Shown here one piece after another: positions 18,226 to 29,668 of a DNA stretch of 55,180 nt. Location of the stretch: positions 1 to 55,180 of the forward strand of contig JACQKD010000007.1 of assembly GCA_016204695.1 (NCBI GenBank), read 5' to 3'. The notes under the pieces are model-generated. The model did no database searches. It saw only the letters and a program-made list of their open reading frames with translations, and had not been told where the DNA came from. This DNA comes from Candidatus Kaiserbacteria bacterium. GTDB lineage: Bacteria > Patescibacteriota > Minisyncoccia > Phycocordibacterales > UBA918. The translations under genes and the position numbers were made by a program. Numbering within the stretch: position 1 is the first letter of the stretch; each line of letters opens with the position of its first letter.

Positions 18226-19084
18226 GTCGATCAGTCTTTTTCCGATAATATTCGTCGTTCGTAATGACTTTTATGGACTCTTCCTGTGCGGTGGAGATAA
18301 TAGTTTGCATCTCTTTCTCGGAACTACGCCCTCCTACAATCATCCCCATGACCGTGCCTGCAAATACATCCCCGGCATTGATGGGATCAAGCGGCCGGAC
18401 CACGCGGGCAAGAGGAAACATCCGACTCTCCGCAGGCGTTATGACTTCAATGCCGGAAGTGCCTTTTGTTTTAAAGATGTACTGCAGATTTTTGCAGTGC
18501 TCAAAAAGATCTTCTCCAATTTTGTCTGTCATATATTCGTACTCCTCCGCATTGGTGAAGAGGTGCGTTGCCGCTTTGACCAAGTCGATCGCATACTGCT
18601 CGTTATGCTTGAGGTGGTACAGAAGCGTATTGACCGCAACGACTTCGGGACATTGCATTTGTTTCAGTACTGCAAGCCCAAGTCGCGGATTCGAGCCGCT
18701 GAACAGGATGTTCTTCGACTTTTTCACCTGCTTCGTGGACAGCACAGGGCTATACGACCCGTAGACGCCGAACGCTATCTCTTCTCCTGACAGTTCAAAG
18801 GTGTCCGGGTCATAGGTGGATTGATAATAAAAACTCTCGCCTTCCATCTGCTCGACATTTTCTATGTGTACGGACGGCCCGAGGGCGCGCGCCAAGTCTT
18901 CGCGCGGCATGTCGGTCCCGATGACGCCGATTAGATCTACTTGCACGTGTTTGGCGGCCGCAAGGCTCGCGAGCGCGCCGTTGCCGCCAATGTATACGGG
19001 CGAGTACTCGGCACCGGCAAATCGGGACCTGCAAAACTCTATGGTTCCGAAAATCGTCAGTGACGTTGTGGTAAAAGATTCCAT
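18218..19084 (-). CDS. PfkB-family carbohydrate kinase
   Basis: [47 protein letters not shown]; overlaps trpB start. Confidence 0.8.
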   Translation of the reverse strand: MESFTTTSLTIFGTIEFCRSRFAGAEYSPVYIGGNGALASLAAAKHVQVDLIGVIGTDMPREDLARALGPSVHIENVEQMEGESFYYQSTYDPDTFELSGEEIAFGVYGSYSPVLSTKQVKKSKNILFSGSNPRLGLAVLKQMQCPEVVAVNTLLYHLKHNEQYAIDLVKAATHLFTNAEEYEYMTDKIGEDLFEHCKNLQYIFKTKGTSGIEVITPAESRMFPLARVVRPLDPINAGDVFAGTVMGMIVGGRSSEKEMQTIISTAQEESIKVITNDEYYRKKTDRHG

Positions 19085-19191
19085 GTGTAATTGTGATTAG
19101 TATGAAAAAGGGTTACGGGCGGCGGATGGGCACAGTACCGCCCGCCACACCTCCCTCACCCTGTGACTTTGTTTGTAGTGTACCGTACCCC

Positions 19192-20007
19192 TCAATCCCC
19201 CACCAACTCCTCTAAGCTCTCAATGAATGTGAGCGCCGGAAATCTGGTCCTGAACTCGACCTGTCTCTCCGGGTTGATGATGATGCCAGTCACGTCATGG
19301 CACATATCCACCAAGAGACAGTCCGTCATGCTATCGCCGATATATATGATCGGCGATCCAGTCTCCAATCTTCTCGCAGTCTGCACTCTCTGGGCGGCAA
19401 GATAGACCGAGAATGGATGCGGCTTTGCCAGGTAACCGCGAGTGTAACCGTGCTCCGCCTCTTCTTGCTCAATGGTTTCACTGCCAACCACCAAATGTGC
19501 AGGAAAGATGTCACTTATTGCGCTTCTCGCGATAACTTGATGAACAAATCGTTCCGGACTGGCACTGGCGATCCCGCACACTATTCGCTTCTGTCTCATG
19601 TAGGCCAGAAGCGTATCAAGACCGGGGATTGGCGCGGGCAAATCTGCTTCAATCGACCGGTAAAGGAAGTCCCTCCGCATCGAGACGCAGAGACCAATCT
19701 GCTTTTCCGTGGACGAACCAGAAGACCTCCTGCCCAACTCGGTCAGCATTGATGGGAGACTTGGCATTTCGTGGGCGACATCAACATGTGCCGTCCCTCG
19801 AGCGATTGCAAGCAAGATGTGAAAAACTTCCCAATCACTCTTCCCTCGCAACAACGGCACAAAGCTTCGCGGGATAGGATCGCACACTCCCAACCCCTCC
19901 AGGACCGAATCAAACGAACTACGGTGGCGACGTGACGTATCGAACATTGTTTGGTCGAAATCAAAAACCAACACAGACCCTGTTCCTAAGTCCCTTAGTG
20001 ATCTCAT
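19192..20007 (-). CDS. HAD-superfamily hydrolase
   Basis: VLVFDFDQTMFDTSRRH..., CGIASASPERFVHQ, IIYIGDSMTDCLLV; SD AGGAGG. Confidence 0.75.
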   Translation of the reverse strand: MRSLRDLGTGSVLVFDFDQTMFDTSRRHRSSFDSVLEGLGVCDPIPRSFVPLLRGKSDWEVFHILLAIARGTAHVDVAHEMPSLPSMLTELGRRSSGSSTEKQIGLCVSMRRDFLYRSIEADLPAPIPGLDTLLAYMRQKRIVCGIASASPERFVHQVIARSAISDIFPAHLVVGSETIEQEEAEHGYTRGYLAKPHPFSVYLAAQRVQTARRLETGSPIIYIGDSMTDCLLVDMCHDVTGIIINPERQVEFRTRFPALTFIESLEELVGD

Positions 20008-20075
20008 GATATCGTCCTCCTGCTTGTGGTTGTAATCAGCACAAAATTTTTGAAGAACTCAATCAAAAGAACCGT

Positions 20076-20127
20076 GTTTGTGCTGGTGTGTAGGATCTTT
20101 TCTAAAAGCCCACACACCAGCACAAAC
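20076..20127 (-). terminator. Long-loop hairpin between trpC and the HAD gene
   Basis: gtttgtgctggtgtgt/acacaccagcacaaac, 16 bp, 20-nt loop. Confidence 0.7.
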
Positions 20128-20145
20128 TGAAGCAATACGTCTGGG

Positions 20146-20937
20146 TCAACACCAGCCGGACTGCTTCAACTCCTGTATTTTCTGCAGGGGATCTTGAGAC
20201 TTGATGATCGAGGTGCCGACGAGTATGCCCCGCACACCAAGTCCGGTAAGCTCTCGGACATCTTCGGCAGTATTGATCCCCGATTCGCTCACCACTATCT
20301 TGTCTTTCGGAATGAGCCGCATCAGATCCCTCGTTGTTTGCAGGTCTACCGTAAGTGTCTGGAGGTTACGATTGTTGATACCTATAATCTCGGCATCTGC
20401 CTCAAGTGTCCGAGCAAGCTCATCCGCGTCGTGAACCTCAACGATACTAGCGAGACCGAGCGACCTTCCGAGAGACAAAAATTCTTTCAGCTCGGTCGCG
20501 GTGAGCAGAGAAGCCATGAGCAGAAACGCATCTGCCCGGGCCAGGAACGTCTCGTAGATTTGGTAGGCGTCAATGATGAAATCTTTTCTAAAGATCGGCT
20601 GTGGAGCAATGTCTTTTACATCTTTGAGATAGAGCAAATCACCGTCGAAATACGTCCGGTCCGTGAGTACCGAAACAGCGTCAGCACCGCTCTCCGCGTA
20701 GAGTCGGGCAATCTGTCGATGATCAAGACTGGTCAGCCGCCCCTCGGAGGGGGATTTAATTTTTATCTCCGCAATAAGGGCGACTCCTTCCATACCGAAG
20801 ATGTCTTTGAAGGGTCGAATTTCCCTTTTCCCCGTGAGTGCGGTCGACGTTCGTTCAATCTCACAAAGAGACATCTTCGATTTCGATTCATCGATTTCTT
20901 TCTTTTTTGTCGATATGACTTGTTTTAGGAAATTCAT
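20146..20937 (-). CDS. trpC: Indole-3-glycerol phosphate synthase
   Basis: VALIAEIKIKSPSEGRL, LTDRTYFDGDLLYLKDVK, IFRKDFIIDAYQIYE, IIGINNRNLQTLTVDL. The 308-aa ORF start at 21072 is spurious. Confidence 0.92.
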   Translation of the reverse strand: MNFLKQVISTKKKEIDESKSKMSLCEIERTSTALTGKREIRPFKDIFGMEGVALIAEIKIKSPSEGRLTSLDHRQIARLYAESGADAVSVLTDRTYFDGDLLYLKDVKDIAPQPIFRKDFIIDAYQIYETFLARADAFLLMASLLTATELKEFLSLGRSLGLASIVEVHDADELARTLEADAEIIGINNRNLQTLTVDLQTTRDLMRLIPKDKIVVSESGINTAEDVRELTGLGVRGILVGTSIIKSQDPLQKIQELKQSGWC

Positions 20938-20966
20938 GGTGATAGTGATGGTAGATACTGCACAAA

Positions 20967-21003
20967 CAAAAACTTCTCCCGCAAAGTCCGGGAGAAGTTT
21001 TTG
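20967..21003 (-). terminator. trp attenuator terminator
   Basis: caaaaacttctcccg...cgggagaagtttttg, 15-bp stem and T-run on the minus strand. Confidence 0.88.
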
Positions 21004-21023
21004 TGGCTGGTGTCTGGGAGATA

Positions 21024-21107
21024 TCAAGCCAACGCGAAAATCGGACTTTGCAGAGAAGTTTGCAAGGCCCACCAGTTCAACGAAATTGCGCGTCGGTTTG
21101 ATTTCAT
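21024..21107 (-). CDS. trpL: Trp leader peptide MKSNRRAISLNWWALQTSLQSPIFALA
   Basis: Tandem TGG TGG upstream of an antiterminator-competent segment and terminator before trpC. Confidence 0.85.
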   Translation of the reverse strand: MKSNRRAISLNWWALQTSLQSPIFALA

Positions 21108-21119
21108 ATGTTCACGAGT

Positions 21120-21148
21120 ACGGTAACAAATGTGGATTTCGCTGTCAA
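21120..21148 (-). promoter_or_regulatory. Promoter of the trp leader
   Basis: Minus strand TTGACA-17-TACCGT between groEL stop and leader ORF. Confidence 0.6.
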
Positions 21149-21154
21149 CCAAAG

Positions 21155-23337
<2,183 letters not shown>

Positions 23338-23525
23338 GAACTATATTCCAATAATACACAGACTCCCCGTCCGCAACAGACCAAAAATGTGTTTGGGAAG
23401 CTGTGTTTTGTCGCGGCATTATACGTCATTTCCCCGTATCGTCAAAATAACTGTCGCGGTTTAAAAAACGAGGACCGAGGTGGTAACGAGCCGACTGGCT
23501 CTCCCTCGGTCTTTGGTGACACATG

Positions 23526-23798
23526 TCAGCGGATGTCCGACACACGCAGAACCCGATTCGCCCGAGCCGCCTGTGCAATAAGCTCCTTGGCTCTCGGTAG
23601 AGTCATATTGTCAAAATCTTTATCCAACAACTCCAAGCACGCCGCTTGGATGCTGGCGAAGGCGATAAAATTTTCCGGGTCGTATGCAAGTACCCTGCTC
23701 GCGCACTCAAGGAGTGCCCCCCACATCCTCGGCTGTGCGGCAAGAGCATTCAAAAGCGCTGACAACACCTCCAACCTCTCAACATCAGCAGATGTCAT
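23526..23798 (-). CDS. Small hypothetical helical protein
   Basis: 90 aa from MTSADVERLEVLS; SD-like AAGGGGAG; followed by a hairpin terminator. Confidence 0.55.
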   Translation of the reverse strand: MTSADVERLEVLSALLNALAAQPRMWGALLECASRVLAYDPENFIAFASIQAACLELLDKDFDNMTLPRAKELIAQAARANRVLRVSDIR

Positions 23799-23963
23799 CG
23801 TGCTCCCCTTGTCAGTCACCATGTGCGATATATCATCTTCTACCCACAGAAGCTTTTGCCACAATTACCTGTGTCCCTCAACAATCGAGCGTGCCATATA
23901 CACAGTTTCCACGACAATGGGCGACTTGCGGGAGGAGGGTATGTTTGCTAGTATACTGGGGAC

Positions 23964-24206
23964 ATGGAAATCATCGGGTCCGGCATAGCCCCAGCTCTGC
24001 CGTACATACAGATTGTCCTCTCCGTCTTGCTTGTTGCCGCGATTCTCTTGCAGCAACGCGGGTCCTCGCTCGGAGGTGCGTTCGGAGGAGACAATTTCAG
24101 TGCCACTTTCCACAAGCGCCGCGGCGCCGAGCTTTTTCTGTTCCGGGCAACCATCGTCATCGGGATTCTCTTTGTCATTTCCGCGTTTCTCCCGCTCGCC
24201 TTCTAG
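23964..24206 (+). CDS. secG: Preprotein translocase subunit SecG
   Basis: MEIIGSGIAPALPYIQIVLSVLLVAAILLQQRGSSLGGAFGG. Confidence 0.88.
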   Translation: MEIIGSGIAPALPYIQIVLSVLLVAAILLQQRGSSLGGAFGGDNFSATFHKRRGAELFLFRATIVIGILFVISAFLPLAF

Positions 24207-24288
24207 CGCCAGCGCCGCGCAATCTCTGCGTTCGGCATGACCGTTATCCTCTCACGATCTTTCATATTTTTCCCGCACCGTCGTGCGT

Positions 24289-26049
24289 ATGAACACCACA
24301 TCCACCATCTCTAAACACTCCATGATTGACCGAATGCTCGGGTTTGCAGAAGGACTGTCAATCGGAGACCGATTCCTGCTCAAGATCGCGGCAGTCGCCT
24401 TCTTTCTGTCTTTCCTATGGCTTGCCGTCTCCGTCAATGCGCGGGCGCTGGTCGTGGTCCCCGGTCGCGGCGGCACGCTCACCGAGGGCGTGGTGGGTGC
24501 ACCACGCTTCGTCAATCCGGTACTCGCCGTGACCGTGGCCGACCAGGATCTCACCGCACTCGTCTATGCGGGACTCGTGGCACGGAATACAGACGGCCAG
24601 CTCGTGCCCGATATCGCGGAGTCGATCGAGGTTTCCGAGGACGGGCGTACTTATCGTTTGGTACTACGGCAGGATGTCGTCTTCCATGACGCAACGCCGC
24701 TTACCGCCGACGACGTGGTCTTTACCGTCTCGCGGGTACAAGATCCTGCGGTTAAAAGCCCTCTGCGCGCGAGCTGGGAAGGCGTCGCCGTAGAGCGGCA
24801 GGGCGAACATGAGATACAATTCCTCCTGCCCGAACCGTATGCGCCTTTTATTGAAAATCTGACACTCGGCATCCTGCCGAAACATATCTGGGAAGGAGTG
24901 AGCGCGGAAGAATTTCCGTTCAGCCAGTACAACAGCGAGCCGGTCGGCGCCGGCCCGTATGCGATCTCCGAGGTCAGCCGCACCGACGCCGGCATCCCGG
25001 AGTCGTACGAACTCGTGTCGAACCGCCGCTTTTTCAAGACTCCCCCGCGGATCAAGAAACTGTATCTCCGGTTTTATCAGACCGAGTCCGAGCTCGTGGA
25101 CGCCATCATGCAGGGCGTGGTGGAAAGCGCCGGCGGTCTCTCGGAAACCGCATTGGATACAATCTCCGTCGCGCAAGTGCCGATCACCCGCGTGAGCGCA
25201 CCCCTTCCGCGAACATTTATGCTCTTTTTTAACCAAAACGAGGTGCCGATGTTTCGCGAGAGCGCCGTGCGCAAGGCGCTCCAGATCGTCGTCAACCGAC
25301 AGGTCATCGTCGAAGAGGCGCTCGACGGCGCGGGCATTGCGATCACTTCGCCCATCCCGCCGGGATTCGAGATTGAGACACCGCCTGTAGCGGAGACGGG
25401 CGATGTCGCCGCCCTCGACGAGGCGCGCGCGATCTTGCGCGACGCCGGCTGGAGAATGCATGAGGAGACCGGCAGGTGGGAAAAGACCATCGACGGTACG
25501 GCTACGGAACTTTCGTTCAGTATCAGCACCGTTAATACTCCGGTATTCGAGGAAACCGCCGAGATATTGAAATCGCAGTGGGCGGAGCTCGGCGTGCCGG
25601 TGACCATAGAGCAATTCGAGCAGTCGGATCTTGTGCAGACGACCATCCGCCCGCGCCAGTACGAAACTCTGCTTTTCGGCACGGTCGTCGGCCGAGAGCT
25701 CGACTTCTATTCATTCTGGCATTCGAGCCAACGCAACGACCCGGGACTCAATGTTGCGCTCTATGCCAATATTGCGACCGATTCCCTGCTCTCGGCCGCG
25801 CGCGCCGGCGGCACATCGGAAGAACGCGCGGTACTCTACCAAAAGTTCAGCGACACGCTCGCGGACGAGATCCCGGCAATATTCCTGTATGTGCCGACAT
25901 ACGCATATGTCGCGCCGCCCGCAGTACGCAATGTCTCGCTTGCCGGCATCGCGCGCGGCTCCGAACGATGGAGTACGGTACACGACTGGTTTATAGAGAC
26001 GAATACCGTGTGGCCGTTTTTTGCAGATAATGAGGAACAGGAGGAATAA
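24289..26049 (+). CDS. Family 5 extracellular solute-binding protein (Dpp/Opp-like)
   Basis: LVYAGLVARNTDGQLVPDIAESIEVSEDGRTYRLVLRQDVVFHDATPLTADDVVFT. Confidence 0.88.
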   Translation: MNTTSTISKHSMIDRMLGFAEGLSIGDRFLLKIAAVAFFLSFLWLAVSVNARALVVVPGRGGTLTEGVVGAPRFVNPVLAVTVADQDLTALVYAGLVARNTDGQLVPDIAESIEVSEDGRTYRLVLRQDVVFHDATPLTADDVVFTVSRVQDPAVKSPLRASWEGVAVERQGEHEIQFLLPEPYAPFIENLTLGILPKHIWEGVSAEEFPFSQYNSEPVGAGPYAISEVSRTDAGIPESYELVSNRRFFKTPPRIKKLYLRFYQTESELVDAIMQGVVESAGGLSETALDTISVAQVPITRVSAPLPRTFMLFFNQNEVPMFRESAVRKALQIVVNRQVIVEEALDGAGIAITSPIPPGFEIETPPVAETGDVAALDEARAILRDAGWRMHEETGRWEKTIDGTATELSFSISTVNTPVFEETAEILKSQWAELGVPVTIEQFEQSDLVQTTIRPRQYETLLFGTVVGRELDFYSFWHSSQRNDPGLNVALYANIATDSLLSAARAGGTSEERAVLYQKFSDTLADEIPAIFLYVPTYAYVAPPAVRNVSLAGIARGSERWSTVHDWFIETNTVWPFFADNEEQEE

Positions 26050-26282
26050 TCATTTCCATTCGAAGACACGACACAGCAATTACTATCATACTAACCACAT
26101 TCATTATGACACCAGCACATACACCACATACTCGATCGTATCGGCCGGCGCGCATGTATGCACGCCTCGCGGGCGGCGCGCCTGCGCCTGCGCATGGGCG
26201 CAGTGAAGGCCGCCCGGCAAACGGCGAACGAAGGGGCGGCAGAGGACCCCGTGGCAGAGCGCAGGCGCGCCGCCCGCGCTCC

Positions 26283-28031
26283 ATGACCAACCCCCCGCTC
26301 CAGCACCGCGACACGGTCGCAAACCCGGACATCGCCGTCATCCCGCCCGTCACTGACCCGGACGTCGTCCGCGTCATCCCGCTCGGCGGCGTCGAGGAGG
26401 TCGGCAAGAATATGCTCGCGGTTGAAACCGCGGACGATATCCTTATTTTCGATGCGGGCTTCCAGTTCGTCTCCGAAGAGAACGACGCACCCGGCATCAA
26501 CTACATCCTCCCGAACACGCAATATCTTGAACAAAATAGAGACAAGATCCGCGGACTCGTCATTACGCACGGCCACCTCGACCACATCGGCGGCATTCCC
26601 TTTCTCATGGAGCGTCTCGGCAACCCGCCGATCTATACCCGCTATCTGACGTCGCTCATGATCCTGAAGCGGCAAGAAGAATTCCCGCATCTGCCGAAAG
26701 TGAACATGCACCTCGTTGAGCCGGGACAACGCATCAAGCTCGGCACTACCTACATCAAGCCGTTCCCCGTCACGCACTCCATCCCCGATTCCATGGGTAT
26801 TTCGGTGGAGACCAAATACGGCAACATCGTCATTTCCGGCGATCTCAAACTCGACCACGAGGACGGCGTACCGTCGAAGACGGAACAGGAAGTCTGGGGC
26901 ACGATCGGCAAGGACAACAACATCCTCTTTATCGCCGACTCGACGAACGCCGAGAAGACCGGTTTCTCCATTCCCGAGATGCGCGTCCATACCAACATTG
27001 AAGAGATCATCCGCTCGGTCAAAGGCCGTCTCATTATCGGCACCTTCGCGTCGCAGTTCGCCCGCATGACGCACATTATCGCCATCTGCGAGAAGCTCGG
27101 GAAAAAAGTCGTCACCGAAGGTCGGAGCATCAAGACCAACATCGAAATCGCGCAAAAAGCGGGCATTCTCACGGTGCAGAAAGACACCATCATCCCTGTG
27201 CAGGAGATCGACAACTACCCCGCAGACCGCATCGTGGTGATCTCGACCGGCGCGCAGGGCGAGGAATTCGCCGCACTCATGCGCATCGCGACCAAACAGC
27301 ATAAGTTTATCGCGCTCGGCGAACGCGACACCATCATGCTCTCGTCTTCGGTTATTCCGGGCAACGAGCTTTCCGTGCAGAAATTGAAAGACAATCTCTA
27401 CCGTCGCGGCGCGCAGATCATCCACTACCGATCTTCGGATGTGCACTCGACCGGCCACGGCAACTCGGGAGAGCTCGTCTGGATGAACCACCAGGTGCAC
27501 CCGCGCTTCTTCATGCCCGCCTACGGCTACCACTCTATGATCCGCTGTCATGCCTACGCGGTCGAGGAAGCGGGCTTCCCGAAAGAAAATATCATTATTG
27601 CCGACAACGGTCTGGTGGTCGACATCAAGAACGGCACCGAGTTGAACATTCATAAGGAGAAAGCGCCAACCGAGATCATGATGGTCGACGGCTTCACCGT
27701 CGGCATGCGGCAAGAGGTCGTGATCCGCGACCGCCAGTCGCTTGCCCAAGACGGCATGTTCGTCATCATTGCGACCCTCAACATCAAGACCGGCAAGCTC
27801 CGGAAGTCGCCCGATATCATCTCGCGCGGCTTCGTGTACCTGCGAGAATCGCAAGCACTGCTTTCCGAAGCGCGAACGCTCATCAAGCGCACCGTCGAGA
27901 AAAGTACCGAGAACATGCAACCGATCAATCTCGACTTCGTCAAAGACCAGCTCACCGACACCGTCACCGGCTTCCTCCTCCAAAGGACCAACAAGACGCC
28001 GATGGTGATTCCCGTTCTCATCGGTATTTAA
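26283..28031 (+). CDS. rnj: Ribonuclease J (ORF can extend to 26106)
   Basis: VRVIPLGGVEEVGKNMLAVE, ITHGHLDHIGGIPFLM, HSTGHGNSGELVWM. Confidence 0.92.
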   Translation: MTNPPLQHRDTVANPDIAVIPPVTDPDVVRVIPLGGVEEVGKNMLAVETADDILIFDAGFQFVSEENDAPGINYILPNTQYLEQNRDKIRGLVITHGHLDHIGGIPFLMERLGNPPIYTRYLTSLMILKRQEEFPHLPKVNMHLVEPGQRIKLGTTYIKPFPVTHSIPDSMGISVETKYGNIVISGDLKLDHEDGVPSKTEQEVWGTIGKDNNILFIADSTNAEKTGFSIPEMRVHTNIEEIIRSVKGRLIIGTFASQFARMTHIIAICEKLGKKVVTEGRSIKTNIEIAQKAGILTVQKDTIIPVQEIDNYPADRIVVISTGAQGEEFAALMRIATKQHKFIALGERDTIMLSSSVIPGNELSVQKLKDNLYRRGAQIIHYRSSDVHSTGHGNSGELVWMNHQVHPRFFMPAYGYHSMIRCHAYAVEEAGFPKENIIIADNGLVVDIKNGTELNIHKEKAPTEIMMVDGFTVGMRQEVVIRDRQSLAQDGMFVIIATLNIKTGKLRKSPDIISRGFVYLRESQALLSEARTLIKRTVEKSTENMQPINLDFVKDQLTDTVTGFLLQRTNKTPMVIPVLIGI

Positions 28032-28068
28032 TCCTTTCCCGCTCGCGGGCGGGGAGTATACTTTCTCT

Positions 28069-29274
28069 ATGGCTTCCTCGGTAGTCACTCCGGAAATGCG
28101 TGCGGCCGCCAAGCGGCCGCACGCATTTCGGAGCATATACGGCCTCACGCTCATTTTCGCCCTCCACTGGGCGCTCGTCGCCTACGTCAACTCGGCGCTC
28201 CTTTCGCAGTTCGTCTCCGACCGGACCATCGGCGTGCTCTACATCCTTTCGTCGATACTCACCATCGTCGCATTCTTCTCCACAAGGAGAATCCTCGGCC
28301 GCTGGGGCAATTCCCGGACCGCGCTCGGACTCGGCGTGACCGAAACGATTGTTCTTGTCGGTCTCGCATTCGCGAACTCCCCCTATGTTTCTCTGCCGCT
28401 TTTCGTACTCCACCACGCCTTGGTGCCGCTTTTGCTGTTCAATATCGATATTTTCATGGAGGATCGTATCGGTAAAAGCGAAAAAATCACCGGCGGCACA
28501 CGCGGCATCATGCTTGGCATCTTGAGCATAGGGACGGCATTCGCCACGCTTGCCGTTGGCTTTTTACTCGGCAGCGGCGAACCGCGATTTATGCTCGCCT
28601 ATGTGGCGAGCGCCATCCTGATGGTCGTCTTCTGTTTTCTGCTCTTGCGCTATTTCGGCACATTCCGCGATCCGGTGTACGCGAGTCTCAACATCTTCGA
28701 CATCTGGTACCGCTTTTCCATCAAACACGATCTGCGGTCGGTGTTCGTCTGTCACTTCCTCCTCCAACTCTTTTTCGCGTGGATGGTCATCTACGTGCCG
28801 CTCTATCTCGCCTCGGCCATCGGCTTTTCTTGGGACGAGATCGGCCTCGTACTCTTTGCCGGCCTCTTCGCCTATGTCATTCTCGAATACCCGATCGGCG
28901 TCGTCGCGGACCGATGGATCGGCGAGAAAGAGATGATGACGGCGGGCTTTATCATACTCGCCGTTTCCACCGCGTACATGGCGTTTCTTAAAGTCCCCAT
29001 CCTTCTGCCGTGGATGGTGACAATGTTTATGACGCGCGTGGGCGCGAGTTTCGTCGAAGTCACGACCGAAAGCTATTTCTTCAAGCAGACCAAAGACGCG
29101 GATGCCGGCATCATCGGCTTTTTCCGCGCCTGCCGCCCTATCGCCTTCCTCCTCGCGTCCCTTCTCGGCAGTGTTCTACTCATATACACGCCCTTCGCCT
29201 ATCTTTTCGCAATCTTCGGTCTCTTGATGCTTCCGGGTGCGGTGTTCTCGCTACTTCTGAAGGATACGCGGTAA
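28069..29274 (+). CDS. MFS-type transporter
   Basis: Twelve-TM pattern, 401 aa. Confidence 0.75.
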   Translation: MASSVVTPEMRAAAKRPHAFRSIYGLTLIFALHWALVAYVNSALLSQFVSDRTIGVLYILSSILTIVAFFSTRRILGRWGNSRTALGLGVTETIVLVGLAFANSPYVSLPLFVLHHALVPLLLFNIDIFMEDRIGKSEKITGGTRGIMLGILSIGTAFATLAVGFLLGSGEPRFMLAYVASAILMVVFCFLLLRYFGTFRDPVYASLNIFDIWYRFSIKHDLRSVFVCHFLLQLFFAWMVIYVPLYLASAIGFSWDEIGLVLFAGLFAYVILEYPIGVVADRWIGEKEMMTAGFIILAVSTAYMAFLKVPILLPWMVTMFMTRVGASFVEVTTESYFFKQTKDADAGIIGFFRACRPIAFLLASLLGSVLLIYTPFAYLFAIFGLLMLPGAVFSLLLKDTR

Positions 29275-29355
29275 AAAGTAAGGGTGGAGATTTATAACTT
29301 TTGGTGTTACTCTTTCCGAGTTCCAAATATATACAGTACGGGCAAAGGAGACACT

Positions 29356-29604
29356 ATGGCTACCGAAGCAACTGTCCACCCACCGTTGGATTTTGACCCG
29401 GAGTTGGCCGCACGTTTGTTCCAAAAGCTGTCGGAGCATTTAGCTCTGTGTACAGAATGTCTACGGAGTGCTCACGAAGCTGATATCCCCCTCAAGAGGC
29501 ACCATGTGGACCCCATGATGGTGGGAATTGAGGCCTTCATGGTTTGGAGCCCCCTCGCCCGAATCATGGCCACAGTACACCCCAAAAGAGAAGGTATGGA
29601 TTGA
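29356..29604 (+). CDS. Small 82-aa hypothetical protein
   Basis: MATEATVHPPLDFDPELAARLFQKL...; SD AAAGGAG; palindromic terminators at 29615-29660. Confidence 0.6.
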   Translation: MATEATVHPPLDFDPELAARLFQKLSEHLALCTECLRSAHEADIPLKRHHVDPMMVGIEAFMVWSPLARIMATVHPKREGMD

Positions 29605-29668
29605 TGGTCTTCCAAGTGGGGGCCTAGGCCCCCACAACCCTCGTCCAATAGGACGGGGTTTGGTATTT

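Noticed and set aside
19100-19240. Possible further Trp leader ORF (MREVWRAVLCPSAARNPFSY) before pfkB-trpB-trpA
   Set aside because: Only one Trp codon, no convincing antiterminator pairing; the hairpin is explained as a terminator of the HAD gene.
20938-21072. N-terminal extension of TrpC from the 308-aa ORF
   Set aside because: The region contains the attenuator terminator and part of the trp leader in another frame; TrpC homology starts at MNFLKQVISTKKKEIDES.
26091-28154. 687-aa minus-strand ORF antisense to RNase J
   Set aside because: His/Asp/Arg-rich shadow ORF from GC-rich codon bias; the sense strand encodes clear RNase J.
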